DNA from: Cryptomeria japonica
Lineage: Eukaryota > Streptophyta > Pinopsida > Cupressales > Cupressaceae
DNA: 64,000 bases
NCBI RefSeq assembly: GCF_030272615.1
Contig: NC_081415.1
Location: 506,741,373 to 506,805,372, forward strand
Direction of reading: 5' to 3'
The notes beneath the pieces are model-generated. The model did no database searches, had not been told where the DNA came from, and was given only the letters and a program-made list of their open reading frames with translations. Shown here piece by piece: positions 12,240-23,760 of the stretch. The translations under genes and the position numbers were made by a program. Position 1 is the first letter of the stretch. The number at the start of each line of letters is the position of its first letter.

Positions 12240-13714
12240 TTGCCTGTTTATCAAACTGCTAAGGTCTACCCAACAAGATATGACAAATATCCATAGGCAT
12301 AATATCACAAAATAATTCATCATGATAAGATCCAATTTTCAACTTCATCAAACATTGTTCACTTACTAGTATCTTATGATCATCCTGAATCCATGCTATC
12401 TGATAGGATTTGGGGTGCTTCAATCTTTCTAACTTTAGCTTATTCACCATATCTTCCAAAAGAAGATTATCTGGACTACCACTATCAATAATGACTTTAC
12501 AACACTTACCATATACCTTACATCTGGTCTTGAATAAATTCCTCCTCTGTAAGGGCTCCTCATCATCTTTGGTGTGACACAAAGCTCTCCTCATCACCAA
12601 CATTTCTCCATCTTTCAGTTTATTAGCTGATCTAATATGCTCTTCTTTCACCAATGTTGTCCTTCCACTATTCTCGGTCTTCTTACATTGAAAAGAACGA
12701 TGTCCTTCTCCTCCACACTTAAATTAGGTTCATCTAAACAAACATCTTTTCCATAATTCTCATTCCGATAACCATTAGGTTCTCTTCTTCGGTAAATTTT
12801 TTTATCATCCTTCCGGTACGAACTTCCATCTCTGCTAGCTTCCTTGTATTTATTCTGATCTGTGCAGGGTCCCTTTCCTCTAGAATAGCTTCTTCATATT
12901 TGAAATCTTCCTCTAGAAAACCTTCCACCTTTACCTCTTTGCTTCTTCTCATGTCTTTTGTTCAAATTCTCCTATGCTTTCAGGGCATATTAATAAGCTT
13001 CCTCAACACTCTACAAGTTGATTAGACTGAGTTCATCTTTTATAGACATCTGGAACCCATTCAAGAACCTAGCAACTTGTTCAATCTCATTATTAGTATG
13101 TCTAGATCTCATATTAACTTGTAGAATGCTTCAGTATAATCCTTCACACTAGTTTCCTTCTGCTTCAGGTTTTGTAACTTCTAGAAAAAATTCACTTGAT
13201 AATCTGCAGGCATAAACTTCGATTTAAATTTATTGACCATTCGCTCCCAAGATTTGATCTTCTCTTTACCTCTTCTTTGTCTATTTACCTGCAAATGTTC
13301 CCACCAAAAAGATGCATGACCTTTCAACTTAGTGCAAGCATATCTTACCTTCTTATCTTCTGCGGTGCCTTCAAAATCAAAATACTTTTCCATCTTCATG
13401 ATCTAATCTAACAATTCATCCGAGTCAAACTTGCCATCATAATCCAATGGGGTAAAATGTTGTCTAGTATTCGCTCTTGACAATGCTCTTATAAATATCT
13501 CTTCAGCTATATCATTCACTGATGGATTTTCTCCTTGCTCTCCAACTACTTCTTCTTCTTCTTCTTCATCACTCACATCTTCAACATGTCAACCTCTTCT
13601 TTGGTCTATTTGAACAAATTCCAATCGGGCCGCAATTCCTCTCAACATTTCCATCACAACAAGGTCTACATTCCCATGCACTCCACCACCTCTAACATTT
13701 CCTCTTCGCTCCAT
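12240..13714 (-). pseudogene. Gag and protease of element C
   Basis: Gag starts at an ATG at 13714-13712 and contains the retrotransposon-gag block with GHASFWWEHL and WERMVNKFKSKFMP (13399-13181). A zinc knuckle with KCGGEGHRSFQC lies near 12720-12670; its first cysteine codon has become a stop-containing stretch. The protease follows at 12654-12259 with the intact active site VIIDSGS and the closing DIMPMDICHILLGRP. Stops at about 13180-12960 separate the pieces. Confidence 0.8.
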
Positions 13715-13809
13715 CTTCACACCAGTCCTTTGTAGTTGCAGGATGGATCCTCAATCCACCACCTACAACAAAATCTTATAGGACTCTGCAATCTCTGGAA
13801 CAAAAACTT

Positions 13810-13821
13810 GCTCTAATACCA
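13810..13821 (-). promoter_or_regulatory. Primer binding site of C (Met-type)
   Basis: On the element strand TGGTATTAGAGC, one base from the plant initiator-Met primer site, two bases from the LTR end. Confidence 0.8.
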
Positions 13822-13823
13822 CT

Positions 13824-14628
13824 TGGTGCAGTCACGATAGGAGGGTCCTTTAAGGGAACAGTCTGAACTGTGCACCAAGAGTTAACACAACAGAAGTGAG
13901 ACAATGTGATGCAGGCAATGCAAAAAAGACTATATTATATCATGAAATCAATTACAATCTGTCGGTGACATGCGAGCTCACAAGATTCAGCACACAAGCT
14001 TGATTACATACATGATCAAGTATAATATCCAGGCTCAAGTAAGGCTGCGAGACAACTCTAGACCTTCTAACCTTATGATTTATCTTCTATGTTCTAAGAA
14101 ATGCCTTCTACATGCTTGATTACATTGATATATATGATCAATAATGATCTACGTCAACCCAAGATGAAACAATATCAATGAATAAGATGTAACGTGTAAA
14201 ACAACAAGGTCGGCCTTCGCCAACGAGACCCTTCTGAAAAATCCATAGAATGAAGTGCGGACCTAAGGAAAGGTTGGCCACATGCCAAGGAACATTGGAA
14301 ACAATGATCTGAAGCTCTACAAGCTACAAAAATGATCCGCAAGATTCACCAATAGTAAATAGGTCCAAGTGGTTCCAGTGGTCCAAGCCAGAAAACTATC
14401 TCAAATTCCAGAAGCAATAACTTGCCAGAAAAAGATCCAAACATCCCATGGACTTAGGATAAGATAGATGAACATGTCCATGAACAAAATCTATCTCCAC
14501 AAGATGCGATGAGAAAATGTAAAGAAACACAGAAAGAAATGTTGAAACTGTAAAACATGAAACAAACTGGAAAGAAAATATTTTTGGTCGATGCAAGGTT
14601 TCCATGAACCAGGGATGCTCCTACATCA
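13824..14628 (-). repeat. 5' LTR of element C
   Basis: Partner of 8360-9153; starts TGATGTAGGAGC on the element strand and ends CTGCACCA next to the primer site. The 14396-14605 and 14454-14669 open frames are not genes; the last part of the second one, beyond 14633, is the resumed integrase of B. Confidence 0.9.
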
Positions 14629-14633
14629 AATCT

Positions 14634-15636
14634 CCTTTGAATTTTTGGTAAACCCAACACAAAATCCACGCTGATGGATTCCTATGGTATATTAGGAATG
14701 GAAAAAGGCTGATAAAGACCTACATCAGTGCTTGAACCGACTTTTTGACAAACTACATAACTTTCAACAAACTTTCCGATGTCATTTTACATTTTGGGCC
14801 AATAGTAGTACCTTCTTACCTGCTCCAATATTTTATCTACATCAAAATGACCACTCAAACTACCACAATGCTTCTCCTTAAGAATATTTGTCCTCATTGA
14901 TCACTTGGGAATGCATAATTGAGCCCCTTTTAACAACAATCCATCTTGCAACAGAAAAATAGAATCAATACCATGAAAGTGATTGCAAACATCATAGACA
15001 TCTTTAAAGTCATCATCTTCTGCATACATACCTTTTAAGGAATCAATACCTATGCTTTGGAGTTGTATTTCTTGAACCAACAACATCCTTTGGCTTAGCG
15101 CATCTGCCACGTTGTTGGCTTGCCTTTTTTGGTGCTTGATCATGAAGGTGAAGCTTTGTAGATACTCCACCCATTTCACATGCCTATGAATGAGCTTATC
15201 CTGGCTGTTAAGAAATTGCAAAGCATGGTTGTTAGTGAAAACAATAAATTCTCTAGGATAGAGATAATGTCTCCATTTCTTACATGCTTGGACCATAACA
15301 TGCATCTCTAAATCATAAGAAGAGTACTTCTTCTTTGATTCATTAAGTTTCTCACTGAAAAGGGCCACCGATTTGCCCTCTTGGCTCAAAACTACCCCAA
15401 TGGCATACCCACTTGCATCACACTCAATTGTGAACACCTTGTTGAAATAGGTTAGGACAAATATGGGTTGTTGTGCCACTCTTTGCTTCAGATATTGAAA
15501 GATTTTCTCTGCTTCATCAGACCACATAAACCTTTTCCTCTTATCCCCTTTGATGGTATTAATAATTGGAGAGTAGAAATGGAAGAAATTCTTTATAAAT
15601 TTCTTATTAAAACTAGCCAATCCATGAAAACTTCTT
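14634..15636 (-). pseudogene. RNase H and integrase N-terminal part of element B
   Basis: A single 239-codon open frame (15620-14901) holds the connection and RNase H: FTIECDASGYAIGVVLSQEG, SVALFSEKLNESKKKYSSYD, and the tether QANNVADALSQRM. Below 14901 the integrase zinc domain and the start of the core (DFVLGLPKIQRRF) follow with stops. On the right it is cut at acctc (15637-15641), the target of copia D. On the left, the DFVLGLP segment is cut by element C and continues at 8359. Confidence 0.88.
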
Positions 15637-15641
15637 ACCTC

Positions 15642-16914
15642 TGTTGGATATTAGAGTTATTGGAATGTGTTGTTGTTATTGATGTCAACATATTCCTGTG
15701 TTATTGCAGAGAATTTATTTGTTGCAAAGAGTTGGTTTGGTTGTAGATATGCTGATGCAGATTAATGGGTTTTGAGATAATTATCTCTAGTTGAATCAGT
15801 ATGAGTTTCAATGTTCCAAAAGGTGATTTGACTGAGTTATGTGATCTGATGGATGATTGGTTTTTCTGTTCTGTATTGCATTATTGTAATTTTTGGTTTG
15901 TATTGCTCTGAAATTGATTCATTATGTTGTGTGAACTTCAGAGATTATTTGGGACATTCATGTATGTCCTCAGTTCGGATGGTTCATTATTTGGAACTTC
16001 ACAAGCATATCTTTCTGTTTGTTGTTGGTGTTCTTGAGCTCCGATGATGAAATAATGATGATTCTTATTATTCGAGTTTTTGTGGAGGAATTCACGTTGC
16101 TTGTTGGTGTTCTTTGATCATGTTCTATGTGTTTTGGTGGTCCGTGTTATTAAAGATTTTATCAGTCCGATGGTATTCTTCGTGTTATACAACTTTCTGG
16201 CCGACTCGATGGTTGTTGCGTGTTTGAGGATTTGATTTGCGTCCATGCTATGTCCTTGCTGACATTGTATTGGTCTGCATATTGATTTATGTATCGTGCG
16301 ATGTAATTTTGTAATGAGGTCTTATGTGTTGAGCTGACCTTGAGGTTAAGGTTGATGATTTTTATAATTAAGTGTTGTAATCATGTAATATGTATGTTTG
16401 CGATTGTGTCTGCGATCTTTGAGATGATTGTATGTGCAAATAAGTGAATTGATCTTTCGGTAGTGTGGAGAAGAGAAAATAAGTGTTACAGTGTAGACAA
16501 TATGCTTAACCGGAACTGTGATCAGGCATTTGGAGATGCTATTCCTTTAGTTCATATAATCTAGATTGTTGTTCGATCTTTGTAAGGCAGTGAGCCTTCC
16601 CAGGGTTGTAGCCCTTTGTTTTTTTTGAGGAGTGAGCTCTAGGCAATGTGCCTGAATGCATGTGCATTCCCCACTATAATATTTACACATACTATTGCAG
16701 AGTATCATCATATTGTAGGTAGGTTCCCACCGTGGTTTTTCCCTTAACCAGGTTTTCCATGTCAAAAATTTGTGTGTTATGTGTGTTGTTGATGTGGTGT
16801 TTATCTTTGTTATGTTATTTTTAATTAGATATTAACTTGAGGTTAATTTGTTTAAGTTTGGTGAAAACTAATTCACCCCCCCCTCTCAATTTTCCTACAT
16901 TGTTGTTGCCAACA
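15642..16914 (+). repeat. 5' LTR of copia D
   Basis: 1273 bases, TGTTGGATATT to TTGCCAACA. It matches 21085-22420 with scattered substitutions and a few indels. It contains the block GTGGTTTTTCCC then GGTTTTCCATGTCAAAAAT (about 16731-16770) shared by the other copia LTRs here. Directly after it comes acctc, then gypsy RT rather than a primer site. Confidence 0.9.
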
Positions 16915-17277
16915 ACCTCCCCTACTGATTTTGGAGTAGGCCAATTGAGAATGGCTTCTGCTTTGTTGGGGTCCATCTTCAAAGAGACTTTTGAGATCAC
17001 AAAACCAAGGTACACTAGTTCCTCCTTCATGAATTCACACTTCTTGAGGTTTATCATCAACTTCTCTTCATGTAGCCTCTTCAAGACAATGTCAAGGTGT
17101 TGCAAGTGTTCCTCCTTAGTCTGCTGAAAACAAGTATATCATCCAAGCAAACAACCACAAATTTACCTATGAAGGTTTTCAAGACCTTGTTCATCAACCT
17201 CATAAAGGTACTTGATGCATAGGAGAGCCCAAATGGCATAACAAGCCACTCATGTAATCCTTGATGAGATCCATACT
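16915..17277 (-). pseudogene. Duplicated piece of B reverse transcriptase inside D
   Basis: 363 bases equivalent to 22421-22783, antisense to D. They encode the RT segment from WLVMPFGLS through [11 protein letters not shown] to WPTPKSVGEV. The two copies differ at roughly 7 percent by eye. The left junction (CCAACA then acctc) is identical to the one after the 3' LTR of D. The right junction falls inside the shared bases cactcatgtaatcctt, after which copia gag begins. It is a second copy of host sequence, not the host itself, because the RT of B is complete at 22421-23043. Confidence 0.85.
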
Positions 17278-18215
17278 GTAACAACTGTGACAAGAGGTAT
17301 GTTGGTTGGTAAGCTTGGTGCTTTTGAATTGATTAAACTTGGTGAATCACATGGCAAAGATGGAACAACATTTAAAGCTATTGTATCCGAGAAGTAGAAG
17401 TATGACCCGGGAGAGAGTTCAACTAAGGTTTCTAGATATGAAAGGGAAATGAGAGAGATGGAAGAACATGAAAGAGAATTGGAAGAGCTTGAAGCACTTA
17501 TTGCTTGAAGATTGCCTAAGGGAGCCGATAAGTATGAAGGGAAGTTACCTTTGAATTTTTTTTCATGCAATAAGATTGGTCATTTTGCTTCTAGGCGTCC
17601 TAAAAGAGCAGAAAGAGTGTCAAAGTATGATAAGCCTTACAAGCTTAATCACAAGTATAGATATAAGAAGAAACATTATTATGCTGCTGATGAAGATGTG
17701 ACAAATGATGAGTTTGAGAAAGGGAATTCAGAAGATGAATTTGTGTTCATTGCTATCAAGAAAGATGATTTGATATCTCTTGATTCTACAAGCTGCATAG
17801 TTGAAAAGAAAGCCTTGGCTTCGAAGATTGAAGAGAAAGATGAATGGGTGATTGACAATGGTTGTTCAAATCACATGATAGGTGATAAAGGTAAATTTAT
17901 GAATATGGATAAGTATGATGGTGGTGTAGTAAGATTTGGAGACAACAAAGCTTATGTAATTCATGGTAGAGGTTCTATTTCTCTTGATGGTAAGCATAAT
18001 ACTAATGATTTTTAATATGTTGAAGGATTGAAGCATAATCTTTTGAGTGTTGGACAAATGGCTGATAAGGGATATGATTTACAATTCAAGAATGGGAAAT
18101 TTAAGATCTTGAATAGCTCAGGTATAGAAATTTCATCAAGAACTAAAACTAAAGGTAATATCTTTCATCTAAATGTTAGTGAGAAAAGTTGTTTGATTGC
18201 TCAGATTGATGAGAG
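17278..18215 (+). pseudogene. Gag C-terminal part and protease of copia D
   Basis: Gag resumes in mid-domain ([19 protein letters not shown] around 17281-17330), then a zinc knuckle SCNKIGHFASRRP (about 17563-17605) whose first and last cysteines are lost. The protease reads WVIDNGCSNHM near 17846; the catalytic D-S/T-G is DNG. The protease ends with [19 protein letters not shown] (18028 on) and NIFHLNV. There is one stop at about 18013. The pre-integrase start (IDESW, about 18205) is followed immediately by RT. Confidence 0.85.
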
Positions 18216-18480
18216 TTGGTTGAATGAAGATGGAGAAGTTGTTAGAAACAAAGCAAGACTGGTATGTAAGGGATATTCACAAATGGAAGGTATTGATTTT
18301 GAGGAGACCTTTGCTCTGGTAGCTAGAATTGAAGTTGTTAGATTATTTCTTGCATATGTTACTCATAAGAAATTCAAGGTATATCAGATGGATGTGAAGT
18401 CAACCTATTTGAATGGTGAATTGGAAGAGGAAGTCTACATTGAGCAACCAGATGGATTTTCATTAACAGATGAAGAAGAC
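18216..18480 (+). pseudogene. RT first part of copia D, fused to the protease end
   Basis: Reads [40 protein letters not shown] and [21 protein letters not shown], the copia RT fingers. The frame runs without a break from the pre-integrase residues IDESW, so the whole integrase core (normally over 1 kb) is absent. The frame is cut at 18480 by solo LTR E and resumes at 19615. Confidence 0.88.
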
Positions 18481-19608
18481 TGTTGGCATTTTTGATGATG
18501 ATGTTGTGATTGTCATTGATGGACACACACTTGCTTTGAGATCACTTTTTGTATGTATGAGTTATGCTCAACCGGTATTTGTTCCAACCGGTATTATGTA
18601 TTATAGTCTTTAGACTATTGGTGTTTTGCAGAAAGTGTTTACTGATCTCAAGCGGTATGAAGACCTCAAGTGGTTTGAGGATCCCAAAGCAGTACGAAGG
18701 AACAAAGTAGTTGTTATCATTTTTCCCAGTCTTCATTTTGACAAACCGGCAATTGGTAAAATGTATGAACCGGTAATCAGTTAAATGTACGAACCGATAT
18801 TACTCTGTGATGAGTTATCATCCACCAACACTTTGGCAGTGATTTTGTGCCATGTTACCAAATGTGTCTAGATGCACTGAACCTAGGAACTTGCAATGTA
18901 ATCCTATTGGACCGACATGAAATCAGATTCTTTTATAAGGACATCATGTCTAGGGTTTTAGTAGTTGTTAGGGTTTAAGGTGATTGATGAGATTTTTGTA
19001 TGTGCGATCATAGAAGAGAAGATTAGGTCTGTGTGAAGAAGTAGAGCGTGGAGATATTAAAGACTGAAGTAATGCTGAAATGCATTAACAATGAGCTATC
19101 AAGGATCTAACCAAGCATACTGTGCTAGTATTTAGATCACTCACTTGTTGATTACTCACATCTTCGACAAGTCTGAAACCCTTAACCTGGTAGGCCTGGC
19201 AAAGCCTTTGTAAATCCTCTAACAAGGTGGTTCACAACTATGTATCTAAAATCCTCTCACAAGATATTCTTTAGCAAGACTTATCTCCTAACAAAGATCT
19301 AGATCCCTAACAGGATCTATTCTGGTGAAGAACATTGTATGACCTTAACCGGCCTGGTTACTATTCTACAAATAGTTACTTGTGAGTTTCATCTCACCGT
19401 GTTTTTTCCCATTTGGGTTTCCATGTCAAAATCTCATGTTATGGTGATTGTGATCTTGTGGGCGAATGCTTTATTTTCTGTTTGGTTTGCATTTGTCTTA
19501 ACCGGTTTGTTAGTAAATCTGTTATACCGATTAACTGCTAAACTGTTTAAGTGTTTGAGTTCAGTAATTTTTGGTATACTAATTCACCCCCCCTCTTAGT
19601 ATTCATCA
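18481..19608 (+). mobile_element. Solo copia LTR E inside the D reverse transcriptase
   Basis: A 1128-base insert beginning TGTTGGCAT and ending TATTCATCA. It is flanked by gaagac on both sides (18475-18480, 19609-19614), and removal restores the RT frame. It has a TATA-like ttttataagg (18931-18940), the shared copia block GTGTTTTTTCCC then GGGTTTCCATGTC (19398-19427) and the terminal ATTCACCCCCCC motif. There is no internal sequence, so it is the product of LTR-LTR recombination. Confidence 0.85.
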
Positions 19609-20735
19609 GAAGACATGGTATGCAGATTGAAGAAAGTGTATGGACTCAAACAAGTCCCTAGAGCTTGGTTTGCCAGATTGGACAGGTATTTGACAAAGTG
19701 GGGATTCTGTAAAGGTACTGCTGATAGTAATTTATACTTCAAGATTTATAATGATGATATTTTGATTGTTGAAGTTTTTCTTGATGAAATTATTTTTGGA
19801 GGAGATGATGATTTGAGTAAGAATTTTGCTGATGATATGCAAAAAGAATTTGAGATATCTATGATAGGTGAAATGAAATTCTTTTTGGGATTGCAAATTA
19901 CACAGATTGATAAAGGTATTTTCATATTTCAATCAAAGTATGTGAAGGAATTGCTAAAGAAGTTTTGGTTAGATGATTCCAAACCTGTTGGAACTCCTAT
20001 GGTGACTGGATGCAAGATGACAAAAGATGATGAATCTTCAAAGGCTAACCAGACCCTATATAGATCTATGATTGATGGACTATTATATTTGACTCAGACT
20101 AGACCTGACATTATGAATGTTGTATGTTTTGTTGCAAGATTATATGTTGATCCTAAGGAAAGTCATGTTACTGCTGTGAAGAGGATATTCATATATTTGA
20201 AGGAAACAATTGATTATGGTTTGTGGTATATGAAGAGTGATGATTTCACTTTAAATGCTTATACAGATGCTAATTGGGAAGGTGATGTTGATGACCAGAA
20301 GAGAACTATCGATAGAGAATTCTTTTGGGAAAAGAAGTTGATTTCTTGGGCAAGTAAGAAGTAATATGCCATCTCTTTATCTACTACAAAAGATGAATAC
20401 ATTACTACTGCTAGCAACTATACTCATGTACTTTGGATGAAGTAGATGTTGAAGGATATTAGAGTTGTTTATAATGAGCCTACTATTATATATTGTGACA
20501 ATTCAAGTTCTATCAATATTTCTAAGAATCCGGTGTTGCATTCTAAGACAAAACATATATCAATCAAGTTTCATTTCTTGAGAGAGAAGGTGAATGAGAA
20601 AGAAGTCAGATTGGAGTATGTATCTACAAAGGAACAAATTGTAGACATCTTCACAAAGCCTTTGCCTGTAGATACATTTGTATAGTTGAGAGAGAAGTTA
20701 GGGGTGATTTCCCATCCTAATGTGAACTGATGCAT
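19609..20735 (+). pseudogene. RT second part and RNase H of copia D
   Basis: A 249-codon open frame (19615-20364) continues RT with VYGLKQVPRAWFARLDRYL and MKFFLGLQI. The catalytic YVDD is changed to FLDE. RNase H follows with TLNAYTDANWEGDVDD. A stop at 20365 and another at about 20443 interrupt before the final part (20446-20685), which carries YCDNSSSINISKNPV, HSKTKHISIKFHFLREKV and DIFTKPLPVDTF. The frame ends at about 20730 near SHPNVN. Confidence 0.88.
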
Positions 20736-21084
20736 TGAGTTGCATCAATCCGGTGTACTTCATAGTCTTATTCTGATATCTGGATTGATGAGTGGGTGCT
20801 GCTACTCAGGGGGAGTAGTCAGCGTGTTATTCAATTGTTCAGATTTGTGAGTGTGTGTCTAAGGGGAGAGATTATATGGTAAGAGAGTGAGAGAATAATG
20901 ATTTGTATGTGTCTTTGGCATTGTCGTCAAAGGGGGATAAATGCATGTGAAAAATTGTCTTATCTATTTGAGGTAGAAAGTGATGTGTGCATGATCTCTG
21001 GGGGAGATTGTTGGAGTTGATTTCTTTCTTTGCATTGATTATTTTTCACATTCATATGTTGCCATCAATGCCAAAGGGGGAGAT
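20736..21084 (+). promoter_or_regulatory. 3' untranslated part and polypurine tracts of D
   Basis: Non-coding tail of D. It contains a first purine block with ttgtcgtcaaagggggat at about 20921-20938, a gggggagattgttgg block at about 21001-21015, and the terminal tract aaagggggagat (21073-21084) abutting the LTR. The terminal one primes plus-strand DNA synthesis in this family. The repeated motif is discussed in the findings. Confidence 0.75.
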
Positions 21085-22420
21085 TGTTGGATATTAGAGT
21101 TGTTGGAATGTGTTGTTGTCATTGATGTCAACATATTTCTGTATTATTGCAGGGATTTTGTTTGTTGCAAAGAGTTGGTTTGGTTGCAGATATGTTGATG
21201 TGGATTAATGGGTTTTGAGATAATTATCTCTAGTTGATTCAGTATGAGTTCTAGTGTTTCAGAAGGTGATTCGATCGAGTTGTGTGATTCGGTGGATGAT
21301 TGCTTTTTCTGTTTTGTATTGTAGTGTTGTGATTTCTGGTTTGTATTTTCTCCGGAATTGATTCTTCATGTTGTGTGGATTTTGGAGAGTATTTGGGACA
21401 TTCATGTGTGTCCTCAGTTTGGATGGTTCATGATTTGGAACTTTACAAGCATATCTTTTAGTTTGTTGTTGGTGTTCTTGAGCTCTGGTGATGAAATAAT
21501 GATGATTCTTGTTATCCGAGTTGTTGCGGTTGTTGTAGAGTAATTCACGTTGCTTGCTAATGTTCTTTGATCATTTTCTATGTGTTTTGGTGGTCCACGT
21601 TGATCATGGTGCACATTATTAAATATTTTATTGGTCCGGTGGTATTCTTTGTGTTATACAACTTTCTGGCCGACCCAATGGTTGTTGTGTGTTGTGGATG
21701 ATCTTGGTGAAATATTTGGTGGTGTTGGGTGTTTGAGGATTTGATTTGGGTACATGCTATGTCCTTGCCAATATTTTATTGGTCCACATATTGATTTATG
21801 TATCATGTGATGTAATTTTGTAATGTGGTCTTATGTGTTGAGCCAACCTTGAGGCTAAGGTTGATGATTTGTATAAATAAGTGTTGTAATCATGTAAGAT
21901 GTATGTCTGTGGTTGTGTTTGTGATATTTGAGAGTATTGTATGTGCGAACAAGTGAATTGATCTTTTAGTAGTATGAAGAAGAGAAGAGAAGTGTTGCAG
22001 TGTAGACAGTGTGCTTAATCAAAACCGTGATCATGCATTTGGAGATGCTATTCCTTCAGTTCATGTAATCTGGATTGTTGTCTGATCTTTGTAAGACAGT
22101 GAGCCTTCCCAGGGTTGTAGCCCTTTGTTATTTTTGAGGAGTGAGCTCTAGATAGTGTGCCTGAATGCATGTGCATTCCCCATTGTAATATTTACAAATA
22201 CTTTGCAGAGTATCATCATATTGTGGGTAGCTTCCCACCGTGGTTTTTCCCTTAACCAGGTTTTCCATGTCAAAAATTTGTGTGTTATGTGTGTTGTTGA
22301 TGTGGTGTTTATCTTTGTTATTGATATTCTTTATTATATTTGAACTTGAGGTTAATTTGTTTAAGTTTGGTAAAAACTTATTCACCCCCTCTTAGTTTTC
22401 CTGCATTGTTGTTGCCAACA
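21085..22420 (+). repeat. 3' LTR of copia D
   Basis: 1336 bases, TGTTGGATATT to TTGCCAACA, followed by acctc and the RT frame of B. About 60 bases longer than the 5' LTR through small insertions, including one around 21690-21740. Confidence 0.92.
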
Positions 22421-23330
22421 ACCTCCCCTATTGATTTTGGAGTAGGGCAACTGAGAATGGCTTCTACTTTTCTAGGGTCCATCTTCAAAGAGCCTTTTGA
22501 GATCATGAAACCAAGGTACACTAGTTCCTCCTTCATTAATTCACTCTTCTTGAGGTTTATCATCAACTTCTCTTTATGTAGCCTCTTCAAGACCATGTCA
22601 AGGTGTTGCAAGTGTTCCTCCTTAGTCCTGCTGAAAACAAGTATATCATCCAAGTAAACAACCACAAATTTACCTATGAAGGGTTTCAAGACCTCATTCA
22701 TTAACCTCATAAAGGTACTCAATGCATTGGAAAGCCCAAATGGCATAACAAGCCACTCATGTAATCCTTCATTTGTCTTAAAGGCGGTCTTCCACTCATC
22801 TCCCTCTCTGATCCTAATATGATGGTAGCCACTTTTTAGGTCTATTTTTGAAAAATAACATGCCCCTCTAATAAAATCCATCAATTCCTCCATTCTAGGT
22901 ATAGGGAACCGATATCTTATGGTGATTTTGTTAATGGCCCTTGAATTGGTGCATATTCTCCAATCTCCTCCATTTTTAGGTGCCAAAACGGTGGGAACAA
23001 CACATAGGCTTAAACTCTCCCTTATTAGGCCTTTGTTTAACAACTCTTGGATCTACCTTCTTATCTCTTCATTCTATTTAGGAGTCATCTTATATGAAAC
23101 TTTGTTGGGTAAGGTTGCACCAGGTATAATATCTACGTGATGGCTTACATCTCTCATAGGTGGCAAAGAGTTACAGAGCTCATCTATTGCAATGTCTTGG
23201 TATTTGTTCAAGAAAGCTTGAACCTCACTATGTATCTGATCACCCTTAGTTGTTGTCATGACTAATTTTGGTCTTATTACAATGGCATATCCTTGTCTTT
23301 GTTCTTCTTTAATGGGTTTCACAAACTCTT
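22421..23330 (-). pseudogene. Reverse transcriptase of element B
   Basis: A nearly complete RT in one open frame (23043-22421): [51 protein letters not shown] and an intact catalytic [19 protein letters not shown]. It ends WPTPKS-type near 22430 (here [10 protein letters not shown]) where D was inserted. Upstream the linker from the protease (DELCNSLPPMRDVSHHVDI) lies in 23388-23074, separated by one stop near 23056. This is the only RT in the window with an undamaged YLDD box. Confidence 0.88.
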
Positions 23331-23760
23331 TCTCCCCAACCAACATTACACTAGACCCAATTTTCTTATCTACGACTTCATCTTGCAATGGTGTGAGTGT
23401 GAATTAAGTCCCATCCTTATCTATCACATATGTATTATTTTGCCCATCATGTTTAGCCCTCCTATCATACTGCCATGGTCTTGCTAAGAGGAGATGACAT
23501 ACATCCATTGGGATTATGTCACACGAGATTTTGTCTCTATACCCTCCAATGTTGAATTCTACCCATGTTTGATCATTAACTAAGACTTGTTGGCCCTTAT
23601 TCAACCAGGATACCTTGTAAGGAGTGGAATGTGGGACTCTCTTCATGTTCAACTTTTCTACCATCTCTAAGGAAACCAAAATATCAGTAACATCAGAATC
23701 AACAATGACCTTACATACCTTGCCTCAAGATTTGCAAGTGGTTCTGAATAGGCATTTCCT
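23331..23760 (-). pseudogene. Protease of element B
   Basis: The retropepsin segment reads KVIVDSDVTDILVS around 23712-23670, then continues in an open frame (23679-23404) to DIIPMDVCHLLLARPW. The catalytic D-S-G has become D-S-D, so it should not cut. The following stretch DGQNNTYVIDKDGT is typical of the family just before RT. Confidence 0.8.

Larger units (their letters stand above)
8360..14628 (-). mobile_element. Ty3/gypsy chromovirus C (nested in B)
   Basis: The best preserved element in structure. LTRs are 8360-9153 (794 bases) and 13824-14628 (805 bases). The target duplication is aatcc/aatct (8355-8359, 14629-14633). The primer site complement is at 13810-13821. On the - strand: gag from 13714, protease 12654-12259, RT 12003-11344, RNase H, integrase to about 9306, and a chromodomain to about 9190. 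The length of 6.3 kb is normal for a complete chromovirus. It is nevertheless inactive: stops separate most domains and the RT catalytic box is YLDE. Confidence 0.92.
15642..22420 (+). mobile_element. Ty1/copia element D (nested in B)
   Basis: A + strand copia element with LTRs 15642-16914 and 21085-22420, both TGTTGG...CCAACA and each followed by acctc. The same acctc precedes the first LTR (15637-15641), giving a clear target duplication in the B pol frame. The internal part keeps the gag end, protease, RT and RNase H, and a classical polypurine tract aaagggggagat before the 3' LTR. Two defects stand out: integrase is missing, and the primer site plus the gag start are replaced by a piece of gypsy RT (16915-17277). 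Solo LTR E sits in the RT. Confidence 0.88.
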
